Below, piece after piece: positions 35,374-47,249 of a stretch of DNA of 64,000 bases. A program made the position numbers and the translations under genes. The stretch is from Prostheceraeus crozeri (taxonomy: Eukaryota > Platyhelminthes > Polycladida > Euryleptidae). Position 1 is the stretch's first letter, and the number at the start of each line of letters is the position of its first letter. The notes beneath the pieces are model-generated. The model made no database searches. It was not told the DNA's origin and saw only the letters and a program-made list of their open reading frames with translations. The stretch is from assembly GCA_907163375.1 (NCBI GenBank), contig CAJQUW010015371.1, positions 124,001-188,000 on the forward strand. The letters run 5' to 3'.

Positions 35374-35585
35374 GTAGGGATATATACGAAGATAGGAATA
35401 TATATAGAAATATATAGGAATATATTTACTTTATGTTTGCAGGTATGAGCAATTTAGACAACCTGGACTGGGGGTTCAATCCTGAAAGATGTTGACAACA
35501 ATCTAAAATGATGCGCACTTTATGTCTGATGTCAAGACATCAATCACTACATCAGTGTCTTCGCGAGTTAAAGATAATTTTGTAG

Positions 35586-35710
35586 TTGAAGGGAAATAGT
35601 GACAGCCATGAATTTGTGAAGTACAATGAAAATATGCCGCACCAGTCTAGTCCAACATTGGAAGTGGCAATTTCCTGGATAGATGCACGCCGACTACGCA
35701 AAATTTTCAT
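35586..35710 (+). CDS. Unnamed host gene, candidate middle exon
   Basis: After an acceptor-like GATAATTTTGTAG, an open frame encodes GNSDSHEFVKYNENMP and SPTLEVAISWIDARRLRKIF. The frame remains open to a TAA at 35,757; a possible donor is at 35,710 (CATT/GTTCGT), which is weak. The next strong exon begins at 35,789 in a compatible phase if that donor is used. The family is not recognised. Confidence 0.35.
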
Positions 35711-35788
35711 TGTTCGTCCGTTCTTGTCATTCATTAAACACCATCGATGTCTGCGTTAATTATGTTGGCACTTCATGCTTTTCTACAG

Positions 35789-36543
35789 CACAAGATTTCA
35801 CCCATAGACATAGGATAACATTATTAGGATAATAATGTTATCCGATGTCTATGATTTCACCAATTTCACTAGATAATGTGGTGCTGCGACTACAGAAATC
35901 ATTGGAAATTACCACAGCTTTGAAGATAGATTCTAAGCTAATGGTGAAATATGGCAAACCTGGTGAGATGCTGAACTTAATACTTTGATGTTTTAATACT
36001 ATAATTTTTTCAAAAAACTTTCGTTTCACAGTTGCACTTTCTACACCGGTAGATTCACGAGACTTTTGGTAGTAAGTATGCCATCGTTGAAATGAAGAGA
36101 TTTCTCTCCTACACGAGAACATTGACAGTTGAGAATGAAAATAGTAGTTCTGTGGTTTCCTTGAGTGACATGATTCCCAACACATCGGAGAATGACGGCA
36201 TAAATAAGTATATATGAAAATTAATTACATGAAATTCTGTTAATGTTCAGCTTAATGCTCTGAAGAGTTGGCCTATTTTTGCTCTTTTCAACTAATGTGT
36301 TTTGAGTTATATAGTCACAATATTTTGCAGACTAAGAAAATTCGGTTCAGAATTTTTTTTAGGATGCTGTCCGCTCCGTTACACCGAGATCGCAATTGTC
36401 TAAAGTCAACGACCCGTAGTTACCTGTGTAACAGACCGAGCTATGAGAAACCCTTAACCCAATTGATTACTACAGTAAGAAACTTACCAGTCTCCGTATC
36501 ACGATCCGGTTACTCCAAGTTCACCACGTCGAATCCTTTATGA
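35789..36543 (+). CDS. Unnamed host gene, last exons with consistent splice phases
   Basis: Four segments chain with matching phases. Exon 35,789-35,962 (acceptor TTTTCTACAG, donor CCTG/GTGAGA) encodes SLDNVVLRLQKSLEITTALK and KLMVKYGKP. Exon 36,032-36,071 (acceptor TTCGTTTCACAG, donor GGTA/GTAAGT) encodes ALSTPVDSRDFWY. A tentative exon, 36,148-36,207, encodes SVVSLSDMIPNTSENDG (donor AATAA/GTATAT). The last exon, from 36,363 (acceptor TTTTTTTTAG), runs to TGA at 36,541-36,543 and ends TTSNPL. The first exon is interrupted by a 50-bp palindromic insertion plus a 9-bp duplication (listed separately), which would shift the frame unless removed by use of another acceptor. The function is unknown. 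Confidence 0.5.
35794..35861. mobile_element. 50-bp palindromic insertion with 9-bp target duplication inside an exon
   Basis: GATTTCACC occurs at 35,794-35,802 and again at 35,853-35,861. Between the copies are 50 bp made of two 22-bp arms, ATAGACATAGGATAACATTATT and the complement of ATAGACATCGGATAACATTATT, around a 5-base loop. Without the insertion and one repeat copy, the exon reads cleanly as HKISPISLDNVV. A 9-bp duplication with terminal inverted repeats is the pattern of Mutator-like transposition or a very short foldback element. Confidence 0.7.
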
Positions 36544-38489
36544 TGTCGATGAGCACCGGAGCAGCCACGCGAACGTCACTCGAAGATGCGCCTGGTTAGT
36601 TATTAACCCTGCCCTACCAGTTACCAGGTATTATAGGTAATACCCTAACTCGAATGAATCTGTGGGTATTACCCAGGTACGTTATAACGGTTGTGGGTGG
36701 CAGTTAATAAGCTGAAACAAGTATCATAATACCCCAACCTCCTAATTTAGCTGAAATTATGTCTTGCTAACTTCTTACATATATTGTAACCCGCAGATGC
36801 GACGGCAAAGTTATAATGCTGCTTACGATTAATTAATTAGCCGCAAAGGAAATATCATGAACCTATGTCATAAACCTACGCCACTTGCCTAAAACTTCTT
36901 AGTTCAGTTGAGAGCAGCGACTTACCATCAGCCGTATAATTTTAAGAGAGCAGCGTTCTGGTTAACCGCGCACGCTAGCCGCCGTGAGCTTTACTCATTG
37001 CATTTATAATAAAATGGTACATTCTAACACCAGGAATACTTAATTCATGTTTATCTTATGTTTGCCTATACTTTTACCCAGAAACCACCCAAAACCCCAT
37101 AAATCGGAAGCCACCAACACCTTACAATTATGTACAATATATACATGTCCGTGAAATCCTCAATTATCACTTGAATGTGATATAACTTTGCAAACCTTCA
37201 CCAGAAATTTGCGCCAATGCTCCCAGATTTGTGAGCAATACCTATATACAATTTAGTTCTTCACATCAATAGTAAAGATACCAACACCTATAATTAAAAT
37301 ATTTACATATACTAGTTATAAATTTACTGCACTACATATAAACAAATAAGCAGCCCTGTTACACCTGCATGTATGGGTATTGTGAATAAAATCCCAATGA
37401 ATGTAGTTGGATAGTTCTAGTCTTAAGTTCCAGTTTGAATACATTTGCTATTCCTTTTCAATATTTCACTATCTGACTGACATACCGTTGAGCTTTGCTT
37501 GTCAGAGTACTCAGGATCACAGCTGTCATGCTTGCATTTTGCCGAAATGAAGTTCTATTGCAAATTTTCGCAACATTATTTAAATTTGAGATCATTTTAC
37601 TAAGTAACGATGTATTCAACACATGCGCAGCTAACTATTTCTAGGCATGCATTGTTCAAAGACTGAGAAGTGGTCCATGCCGTTGACAATAGCACAACTG
37701 AGCCATGCATTCAGTTCAATGCGTTGAATATCTATATATGTGCATTCATAGGCCCTTATAATCAGCATCCTATTTTTCGGCTAAGAAATCTCATTTTTTG
37801 CAACCGCGGATATGATGATGGAAGTGGTCATCTTACTTCGTGCTCAAATGTGGAATAAAAAGATACAAAGGTGGGGGTATTCGAAAATTATTAGGTGTCA
37901 ATAAAAAAAGCTTTTCAAGTAATCACTCGTAATTCATATAGTGTATAGCTTGCGTCATGTGAGTATGAATTAGTTGAGTCTCACTTTTCTTTTTCAGAAA
38001 TATTTTTCTTTTCAACTATTGTGATTTCAGTCTGATGATTTTTTCTATTTGGGTTTTTGCGACTGTAAGCTGTTATAGGCAACTTACAAAAGTTTCAACC
38101 GCATAATATGTAAATTTCCGAAAAATATCAAATTATATGTGAAAAAATAAATATCCGAGTCTGGATTAGAAACTACATGTAAACGTTAATGAATAATACA
38201 AAAAGCTTCTCTTCTACATGTATCTGAAGTGTTTTCACTGACATGCATGCATAGAAACTTCGTATCATTGTTGACTGTCTGTGAATGTGATTCCAAAGTT
38301 AAGAAATTGAATTAGTATTTTAATTTTGATTTCTTTTATATTGAGGAACTGGTACTTTAGAAAATTGCTTAGCCAAAACTAGATAATAAAATATTGATGA
38401 ATATAAGTAGCTATGAAAGTAATACGTATTTTGGGATTTGGGTGGATTTTGAAGCCAAGCGTTCTACTCTCTGCAGTTACTCTTAGTGA
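36544..38489. other. No gene seen
   Basis: Apart from a hairpin repeat at 36,598-36,713, no supported feature is seen. Confidence 0.5.
36598..36713. repeat. Imperfect hairpin repeat, arms of about 48 bp
   Basis: The arm TTATTAACCCTGCCCTACCA continues to AGGTATTATAGGTAATACCC. It pairs with a downstream arm whose complement reads TTATTAACTGCCACCCACAA and ends GGGTAATACCC. It looks like a short foldback or MITE remnant just downstream of the unnamed gene. Confidence 0.45.
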
Positions 38490-38661
38490 GGCTATTCACA
38501 CACAACGTTGCGTCGGAACAACGATTTAATTGCTAAATGGCTATTCACACACAACGGTGCGTGGGAGTACCCGGGCCCTTGAGGCGCTGTTATTCCGACG
38601 CAGGAATTGGCACAGAATTGACACACTCGCCTGTAATGGTAGCGTTCATGCAAATTCGCAG

Positions 38662-39603
38662 TCAAGAAATATAGAGAATTGCAAGACTACAGTGATTTGA
38701 CCGATGCCGAAATGGTTCGTCGATTTCGATTTAATTCTACTGGAATTGATTACTTAAGGGATTTAGTTGACTCAGATATTCATCATGCCCATTCAAACGG
38801 TCGGTCATTAGCAGCTGATATGCAGGTGATGATAGCTTTGAGATATTTGGCTTCAAATGACTTCCAGCTAGGTGTGGCCGACGATTTTGGAATCTCTCAG
38901 CCGACTGTATCGTCAGTGGTGAAAAATTTTTGTTGTTCGCTGAATAAACGCATTGATCAATTTAGCAGGATGCCAAGTACTACTGGAGACAAAAATGCCT
39001 CATTTCATGGATTTTGCCGTTTGTCTGGTTTTCCTAAAGTTCTTGGCTGTCTTGACTGTACCCATATCCGAATACTGAAACCTTCAGATAATGGTATAGA
39101 CTACATGAGTAGGAAAGGATTCTATTCATTGAATGTGCCAGCAGTGTGTGATTTTGATGGACAATCTACAAATTTCACTTGTAGCTGGCCTGGCTCAACG
39201 CATGACAGATTCTACGTACAAGTAGATTATGGAGACGCTACGAATAAACCTCTACAAATGCCTTCTCAACCCCTTCTTAAATCCTCGCACCGATAATGAA
39301 GAAAGGTATAATGCCGTTCACAAGTCAACAAGAATCTTGATCGAGCAGTGTTTCGGTCGACTGAAAAGAAGATTCAGTATTCTACATAGTGAAATGCGTG
39401 TTTCACCAGAAAAGGCTGTATCAATTATTTCAGCATGTTTCATACTGCATAACATTGCTATTCAATTGAATCAGTCAGAACCCGATGATGAACCAAATGT
39501 TCATATTGAGGATGCTGTTTCGTTTGAAAATAATCACGAGGATAACACTACGACAGCTAGAAATATGCTTACGCAACAATTTTTCAGTGATTTATCTGTA
39601 TAA
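38662..39603 (+). pseudogene. HARBI1-like transposase, internally deleted
   Basis: The reading frame begins after an acceptor-like ATGCAAATTCGCAG. It shows an N-terminal YRF-type region (AEMVRRFRFNSTGIDYLRDL) and a helix-turn-helix-like segment (DDFGISQPTVSSVVKNF). The catalytic motifs KVLGCLDCTHIRI (first Asp) and PGSTHDRF follow. The segment that should carry the second catalytic Asp (LLGDSGY) is missing, and the frame shifts near 39,230-39,290. The remainder reads NPRTDNEERYNAVHKSTR and ILIEQCFGRLKRRFSIL with the catalytic Glu, then an acidic tail. It is inactive. Confidence 0.85.
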
Positions 39604-40024
39604 TCTCTTCCGTTATCCTCTAAATTGGCACGTGATTTTGACCATAAAACTCGTTTTGCTTCAAACGCGAAATAATAATATTTTGAAGGTGTGGTATAGG
39701 TAGGCCTATATTAAGAAAAATATATACATTATTTGAAATAAATTACTACATTCCAATTTCGATGTTAAAATGATTAATTAAATATTTTGAATACATGACT
39801 CCGTTCTAATATTATCCAAAATCCTAAATGAAGACAAAGTAGGCGGAAATAGCTCATCCCTTACACCTTATACGTTTGTTTCTGGACAAGTTCTCCCAAA
39901 AATATTATTTAAAGCAATTGCAATATTGTATTGAATAAAATGTATTTGATATCAGAAATTACTAATTTTGAAAACTCCAAAATTATCATTTTCTACATGA
40001 AAACATAGGAAACGGGGGTTTTGT

Positions 40025-40717
40025 CTACAAAGAAGATTTTGAATTAATGAAAATCTCTAAAGCTTGCTCTGCCTTCCGTAGAACACGTCCTTGAAGCTCT
40101 AAATTTTCATACTGTTTCTCAAGAACAATGCGTTGAAGTTGAGGTACTGACAGTCTCTTTCTTTTTAAAGATATCGAATCAACGGTTCCACTTAATTGAA
40201 CTTGACCATCCGAGGTCTCTTCAGGCACAACGCTGATAGATGTAGTAGCTTCTTGCATTACGTCCAACTCTTTCATAACGTCAGTTTGGCAAGTTGCCTC
40301 TAGTGAGCTTCAGAGACTTCTCATCGAATCATCCGCAGACACAATATTCTCCTTCTCAGATTCAATCCCAAAAGTAAGCCCTGCAAAAGAAGGCTTTGTC
40401 CGATGAGATGCGATGATAATTTCCTCTGCTTCGGATATCTTCGTAAGATTGCCAATTCCACCCCCAGTGTTCACATGCTCACTATTATTCTCCGCATGTT
40501 TTCGCTTGGCATTGATTTTCAGATATTTGTATTTGTCTTTTATTTGTGAAACTGTGTAAGAAGTTGCATATTCGCTATTGATGGAATGCATTATCGAAAG
40601 CCATGTGTCTCGCTTCTTCTGTTCAGCGCAATGCTGTTTTTACTTATCAGATAATATCGTCTCTTTTTCTTGCGCTAACTGTGCTAGGCGCAATAGAATC
40701 TCCGATGGCATTTCCAT
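40025..40717 (-). pseudogene. Harbinger SANT/Myb-like partner, broken
   Basis: The probable start is MEMPSEILLRLAQLAQEKET at about 40,717. The trihelix continues as KKRDTWLSIMHSINSEYATS and QIKDKYKYLKINAKRKH, followed by the TGGG motif. An in-frame TAA near 40,640 and a frame change between 40,276 and 40,310 break it. The C-terminal part (40,025-40,276) has a basic KRKRLSVPQLQR segment and a coiled coil. This is the counterpart of the intact protein at 13,850-14,626. Confidence 0.75.
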
Positions 40718-40870
40718 GTTCGCGTCGAGACTAAAATGTCATATAACCATCCTTTGCTCACTACAGCACACTAGATGCTGTCAGCGTGACCTTGACTTGG
40801 GTTGGTTCGATGTCATCAACCAATGACGCTTAAGGAATAATGCAATCAACTTTTAACTACAGCTTATGAA

Positions 40871-41900
40871 TACGAAGTTTTGTCTGAAGGAAAAAAATAC
40901 CCTTAGCTGTTGGAAATTACCTTTATCTTGTGGTAAAAGAAAACTATTATTATTAATACGGCCGTTGAAGTAACTATCAGCTTCTCACCGAAGACATCGG
41001 GAGTTTTTGGTCAAATTTTGATAAGAGCGGCATTCACTCTTCATGATTATGAAGTGTTGCTGAAAACTGTCCTGTGAGAATGTTGTGAGGCCTTTATGAA
41101 ACATCGAAAATTCTTCGATCCGAACACGAGCTGCATGGACATCGCATTGTCTCTAGTGGCAGAATCCGGAATGCTCTGAAAACTAATCCATGTCTGCTAG
41201 GGTGATTCAAAATAATCGAAGGTTGCTAACGTCAGGGTGTACGTCGCCCAAAACAATCCTTTTGGTAAGAAAATAGCCCTCTGAATCTGCCCCTTAATTT
41301 TGAAAATTACTGATTTTTTCTTAGCCCATCATCAACATCAAACACTACTACACACCTGTAGGTAGATGACTCAGTGATTTAATAGATGTAGATTTGTTTA
41401 TGTCAACTGCTGTTGTTTTGAAAAAATAGCTTATGTATTCCAAGTCGAATGGGGGTGATTTGGCATGAAAAAATTGAGTGACATAGCATCTTTCGATTTC
41501 TGCGATTTCGCGATTCCTGGTCGCAACGATGAATCCAAAACGGTCATTCAGGAAATACAAGGATCTGGCACAATCATATTGGATCCAAGCATGTGATTGG
41601 AAGACGGTTGGATGGCGATAGCTCTTATGGGTAGAGCTTCGAGATTGCACAAGTCGTTTTTCCGTTTGAGATTCGAAGATGCGCGGTACGACATTGTCCA
41701 TCTTCGCCGACAATCAGATTTTCTATGATGCCAACCTTCCACTAAAGCGGTTGTAAAATATCATGCATTGAGTGTTAAGACCAGCTGACCTCTTAATAAT
41801 TTGATATGAAAGGCGTTCACGGAGGACTGTGAATGAAAAATTCTGATTGTAGGAGTGATTGGTGTGCGGCATGCGATTCATCAAATGGTTATCAGAGCTG
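40871..41900. other. No gene identified
   Basis: Two overlapping minus-strand ORFs at 41,348-41,742 look non-random but match nothing I know. Because the BEL/Pao remnant ends nearby, they may be its 3' flank. No long terminal repeat could be delimited. Confidence 0.35.
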
Positions 41901-41918
41901 TAGGTGTCATCTCCGTCT

Positions 41919-43145
41919 TCATGATTTTTTTCTATTTTTATTTTTGCTGGTTCCTTTTACTTGCAGCCGTTTGGACTTGATATTTTTTAATTGTCCATTT
42001 AGTATGTGAAAGTTGTATGTACTCTTGATAACAAATATATCATCGTAATCATAACTGATTTGTGGATGAGGAAGTAAAGTGGGATTATATCCGTAAAGCA
42101 TATGAGCTGGAGGTTAAAATTCGTTAGGTGATTTCTGTAGAGGAGTGAGAGGACGAGTGTTTATAACATTTAATTTCTTTCAGTAACACACGTAATTGGT
42201 CAAATATAATGCATGAGCTACCTAATGTCTTTTTCAAGCTCATCTTCACGAATCCTACAAAGCGTTCATAAAATCCCCCCCCACCATGGCGCTTTAACAG
42301 GAATGTTTCTGAACTTCAGCTCATTCCAATATTTCCTTTTAATTCCTTCCTTTGAGAAAGATGACTCTCCTGTCCAAAGAAGATAATGCAATTTCTGAAT
42401 TTCATGGTCATCCTTTGCAACAAGGTTTGGTGTTCCATAATCTGCACAATGGCAACGAAACGCGAGAAGAAGCGATTCAATAGACATATCAGACAACAAC
42501 TCAAGATTCAAGTTTCTGGTAGTGCAACAGGAAATTATGCAGATGTATCACTTTTTGAAAGTATGAGGCCCACTCTTTACTGTAAGACTACCTGAAAAGT
42601 CGACTCCGATTTATTGACACTGTGATTTAGTACGTGGCAACCAGAACTTGTGTCTCAAGGCATTCACTATTCCTTGCAGCTCGAGTGAAAGGTGACAGCA
42701 TGGTAATATAACACGATGAGTTTTGTGAGAATATCATTTTTAGGAATCAATATCGGAAGCTTCAGGTTGTCAAATCTTTGCTGTCTGCATTCTGCAATCG
42801 ACCGGCAGTTCTGATTATGTTATCATGAATTAAGTTCAAAGAGCGAACATGATCAGGTCTCTTTTTCGCGATGGAGAAATTCATACTCTTTTGGAAAATT
42901 ATCTCTTTGATGAAGCTGTATTAAAGCATTTTCTGCAGAGCTTATTTCTTCTGACGAAAGAGAATGATTACTTGGTGATTTCTATTTTCTGATAATGTTA
43001 GATTGTATGTCACTGTTCGCACCAGCTTTGAATAGGAACTGAATCTCTTAATATCAACTACTTCGGATAATTTTGAACAGTGATCAGACAGACTGACATG
43101 AAGGGCATACACATCCTCTGGAATCTTATCGTTCTCATCTTTCAT
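41919..43145 (-). pseudogene. BEL/Pao integrase region
   Basis: The middle block (42,266-42,511) shows LELLSDMSIESLLLAFRCHC, YGTPNLVAKDD and KAPWWGGIL, the typical BEL/Pao integrase core and its PWWGG motif. The upstream block (42,942-43,145) has IKRFSSYSKLVRTVTYNL, matching the spacer before the integrase. The downstream block (41,919-42,101) has MLYGYNPTLLPHP, like the end of the integrase. The region is broken. Confidence 0.75.
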
Positions 43146-43389
43146 GTACTGTCATTTCGGGCACGTTTCTTTCGATGTAATAACATGTCCATGGCATCTT
43201 TTCTCTTGGTGTACTATCCTGCATCTAGCACACACAAGGATAGATGCGTTGTTTTGAACAAAATCAGGGCTGCCACTCTTCCGGTTTTAACCGGATTTCC
43301 GGGTTTTTTTAATAAAGTAAGTAGTGAGAAAATGTTTTGTCAAGGAACAAATAATTTGGATTTTGAACTATGGATTTTTAAACTATTTT

Positions 43390-43870
43390 CGATTTTGAAG
43401 GGGGCCCTTTTGAGATTATGAGTGGGCCCTTTTAAGATTGTGAAGGGGCACTTTAAGATCGCGAGGGACCCTTATGAGACTGCGAAGGGGCTGTTTTGAG
43501 AATGTGAAGGTGCACCTTTTAGATCGTTAGGTGCCCTTTTTAGACTGCAAAGGTTCTTTTAGATCGTGAGTGGCCCTTTTGAGACTGCGAAGGGGCCGCT
43601 TTTAATAGTGAGGGGGGCCTTTTGAGAACTGCGAAGGAACCCCTTCAAGATCGCGAGGGGCCCTTTTGAGATTGTGAACGGCAACTTTTAGTTTTTGAAG
43701 AGCACTTTTTAGATATGAATAGACCTCCTGAGATTGTAAAGGACCTATAGAATTGAGACCGGAACCCTTAAAGATAAGAGCATGTGTGTCCTTTTTATAT
43801 CATGTAGGGCTCTTTTAAAATTGTGAACGGGCTATGCAGATTGTTGGGGGACCTTAACGACCCTGCAATT
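43390..43870. repeat. Degenerate ~21-bp tandem repeat
   Basis: A unit close to GGCCCTTTTGAGATTGTGAAG is repeated about twenty times with drift (GGGACCCTTATGAGACTGCGA, GGCCCTTTTGAGACTGCGAA and others). It is best preserved from 43,395 to 43,690 and decays to the right. Confidence 0.8.
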
Positions 43871-45210
43871 TTTAAGGGTGATCAAATTCAAAGCAAATGC
43901 TTTCTAAAAATCAGCATGACTCTTGAGCAGAAGATTCTTCTACAAGGAAGTTAGTGATCCTTTCGTCAATCCTAAGAAACTGGACGAAACGCAAGTAATC
44001 AAGGTTTTGAAATCAGAAATAAATTTTGGTGGGAATGCTTGACGAAAAAGTTGTAATACGTAATTATGGAGTTTATTATGAATTGAGCTCTGATTGCTTT
44101 GATGCTTTCCAAAATGTATGCTTCAAAAAGCGTCTGCCAGAAAAATAGGAAAGAAAAATCTACTAGTGACGAATGAGTGATTAGGGGATTGACGAATGAA
44201 TATTTTGTACAATCTCTTGTTGCAAAAGCGGCTAAATTTCGGCGAAGAAACCAGCGAAAATTGAAATCTCGCAAATAACTGCAGAAGTGATAAGGATTTC
44301 TTTACGTGTTGACTTTGCTTTTACTTATGCCATGGCGGATCAACCTTTATCAAATAGCTGTCATAATCTTGCTTGAAAGCCAAAAGTTGTTCTTAATGCA
44401 ATTGTTGTAATGTTGTAATTGTTTTTTATGTTTGAAGTACAAGAGATGAGAGCAAGGTTTGATTTGAATCATTGCCAGAGCTACAAGTACTGATAGAGTT
44501 TCTTCAGGCAACTTCAACTGCAAGCGTTTTTGCCTTTTTAGCCGCCATCAGTGCAGTAAGCCAGCAACTCACTCCACAGACCCATCGGTAGGTGGATGTG
44601 CTTGGGAATCCGGCAGCTCAGCTTCGTGTATGAACTGCAAACACCAATAAGCTATTTGTGTTGGTGCTTGCAAATTTCAAATTTTGCAAACGAACTCTAC
44701 AGATTGAGATTTGAACTGCATGTATTTCATTAATTGTAGATGTCTGTATTTCGGATGATGATTTGTACACATGTGAGTTACTGATTCTCTACAGGTATAC
44801 TGCACTGATGACGGCTAAAATCCAGAAATGTCAGTATTTCCCGTAATGGATTGTATCAAATGTTGCTCTCATCTCATTTCATAGTAGATAGTAGATTAAG
44901 TTGCATGGCTTCTGTAATGTGCAATATTTGGGCACAATATAGAACTCCGTTTTCTCATATTGAGAAAATGCGATAGTTTTTAGTCGTCAATTTATTCTGT
45001 GTGACATTGATTCAAATTTTCTTGTTTATGTAACGTGGCAGATTGTAGCAGTGATAATTTCAAAGTTGTTGCAATAGCAATTAGTGACTCAATGATTAAT
45101 TTCTGTAAGTTAATTATGATTCAAAGGAAAACAATTGCTGACACGAGTACCACTAGAACATTTATTTTCTACCTGCTCACCATTTGCCCGAACGCAATCT
45201 AATTCTTCGG

Positions 45211-45723
45211 TCAACAGCGCAAGAGCATATCTCTACGCAATCGCTCGTCGATCTGCAGAAAACGGTGCAAAGCTTTGTTTTCCAGTTCAAATGCATAGGA
45301 TGACTCTAATGCACTATTTTTTAAACGTGCCCAAAAGAAAAAGTCACAAGGCATTGAATCAGGTGGTGTCGGAAGTGGTGTCCAAGATTTAGGAAAATTG
45401 CTTTTTAAATAATTTACGATGGATCTGTAGTAGTGCGCTGGCATCCCATCTTGCATGAAGATATTCCTCTCCTTCATGACATTCGGTACATTTTATGCAG
45501 CATAGAAAGGAAGATTTTACCACACATTCTCGATTTCTCGAAAGAATAATGGCTCTCCCAAAGAAAATGGCTTACGGAAATGCCTGCCCAAGCATTTAGA
45601 CCGCGCTGACCATGGATTTTGTATGAAGATATTTGCTGGGACCAGGCGGCTCTGCTGAAGCAGTCTTCCAAACGTCGAACAGCTGGACAACAATTTCCTA
45701 GTAGTTTCATGAAAATTCTTCAC
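45211..45723 (-). pseudogene. Mariner/IS630-type transposase fragment
   Basis: The minus strand encodes HGQRGLNAWAGISVSHF, then IFMQDGMPAHYYRSIVNYLK, the D-G-x-P-A-H-Y catalytic motif, and PPDSMPCDFFFWARLK, the family's SPDLxPxDFFLW motif. The order and motifs are those of mariner-like DDE_3 transposases. Frames change near 45,475 and no N-terminal DNA-binding domain or terminal repeats are visible, so it is a fragment. Confidence 0.8.
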
Positions 45724-46433
45724 AATATGGACGGGATCTTGTACCGTGTGACGTCATGGCACGATTAATAGAAATGACAAAGCTGCACGAGAATAGTGCA
45801 TTATAAATTTGAATGTTATATTTTTGAACGAAATGAAGAAAGTTGTCTTTGAAACAGTTAAAGCAAAATCATCCATAGGCCTACATGTAGACTTCGATAA
45901 TATGCAGTCTTTATATCAAGCTTAAAACGTCAATCGCTCAATAACTTCATGCTGATTTTGCATGGGGGTAGGTAGACGGGTCTTTGTAGTACACTCAGTC
46001 CAGCCTTCGAAAACGGTTCTCCTGAAAATAGTAGCTGTTCGAGTCATGCATTCTAGTGCACCTTGTTGAAGCTGATGATTGAATAAGCATCAGTAATAAT
46101 TTTGTACATTTACTTGCTAACTGTGAGGATTCAGAAGCATCTTTATTAGAACATCCTTAACTTCTGCTTGAGCGCTTTCAAAACTCACCGGGTTGTGTGA
46201 TATCGAATGATCGCAAGTTTCTTACTTTTAGGGGGGGGGGCATTCCGATTTGACTTTCCGGTTTTTATTTTTGATAAGAGTGGCAGCCCTGCAAAATAAA
46301 TCAAGCTGATTGCCATGAAACTTGCATCACAATAAATGTACCGCGACGGGATCAGAATGATTCAATTTGAAAAATCTTGTAATGCTCAGATTCTCACGGA
46401 TATCATCTAATTCAGATTTCAAATCTAGAAGTT

Positions 46434-47249
46434 CTAGTGATAGATGATCAGAAAGTATCTCGTCCCAAGTAAAAGATTCTCAGAAGCTTGGAAATAAAGC
46501 ATTTCAATTTGATAAGTTGCTGGGCACGCTAAACCGAAAGGGTCGAACAGAGATGAGGCATCTAAAAGTGCTATTCTCTTATAAACTGGTTCTCCCTGTC
46601 TAATTGACTTACATTGGAACTTAAGTACATCGGATTCACTATTCCATTCCATCCCTATCAGAGATGCGTTATGTGAATTATCATACCTATTTTGACTGTT
46701 GGCAGCATCTTGAAAAGGAATTTGCTATTACTAGTCTACTGTCTTAAGTTCATTTGGCTGAGGATGGATCGCGACTTGTGAAAATGCTCTTCTGCTTCTT
46801 TTTCAGAACTAAAGCCTGAAACTAAGTTGTCAACGTCTTTTGAATGTCTTATGAAATGACCTAGTCCTCGATTTTCAGATGATTTTTTAATATTGCATTT
46901 AAGATGTATGGAGAACATGTTGAACCAAATGCTAATGAACGGTACCTAAGCTTAGTCTTAGCTAAGCAAGACTTATTACCTCATCTTCTGGATCATCATT
47001 TCTAAACCATAAGAATAGGAGAAAGTTGCGATCGTCTTCCGCAACTTACATAGATAAGAAAGTTTTCTCTATGTCAGCGCAGAAGGCGCATGGATGAACT
47101 CGAAATTTCAGTAAGATTGTTATTTTATATACATGATCTGGTTTCAAGGCAGTCATTGAACTGAAGGATACACGTCCAGAACTCGCATCAAAAACTTTTC
47201 TCAAAGCAGTTGTTGAATTATCATCTCCAGCACAAAAAAAGTGGTTCAA
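46434..47249 (-). pseudogene. BEL/Pao reverse transcriptase/RNase H region
   Basis: The frames carry LRKVFDASSGRVS and FRVHPCAFCADIEKTFLSM (the RT catalytic Asp region of BEL/Pao), DVDNLVSGFSSEKEAEEHF (after the YVDD box) and IALLDASSLFDPFGLACPA, the signature before RNase H. The region is broken. Confidence 0.8.

Larger units (their letters stand above)
38490..40870. mobile_element. Second PIF/Harbinger element, degraded
   Basis: This stretch contains a HARBI1-type transposase (plus) followed by a SANT/Myb-like gene (minus), the same convergent arrangement as the Harbinger at 12,196 but with little sequence identity to it. Near the left edge GGCTATTCACACACAACG occurs twice in direct orientation (38,490 and 38,539) and is probably terminal sequence. 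No matching inverted end is found to the right, so the right boundary is approximate. Confidence 0.75.
43265..46291. mobile_element. hAT-like element inserted in the BEL/Pao remnant
   Basis: The left end CAGGGCTGCCACTCTT is repeated exactly as the complement of the right end. Outside are ...CAAAAT before the left end and CAAAAT... after the right end, a 6-bp target duplication. The element is 3,027 bp long. It contains a degenerate tandem repeat near its left end and a mariner-type transposase fragment near 45.2-45.7 kb, but no hAT transposase that I can see, so it is probably non-autonomous and grew by later insertions. Confidence 0.8.

Noticed and set aside
45135-45392. Plus-strand ORF of 85 codons
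   Set aside because: It is the antisense of the mariner-type transposase fragment.
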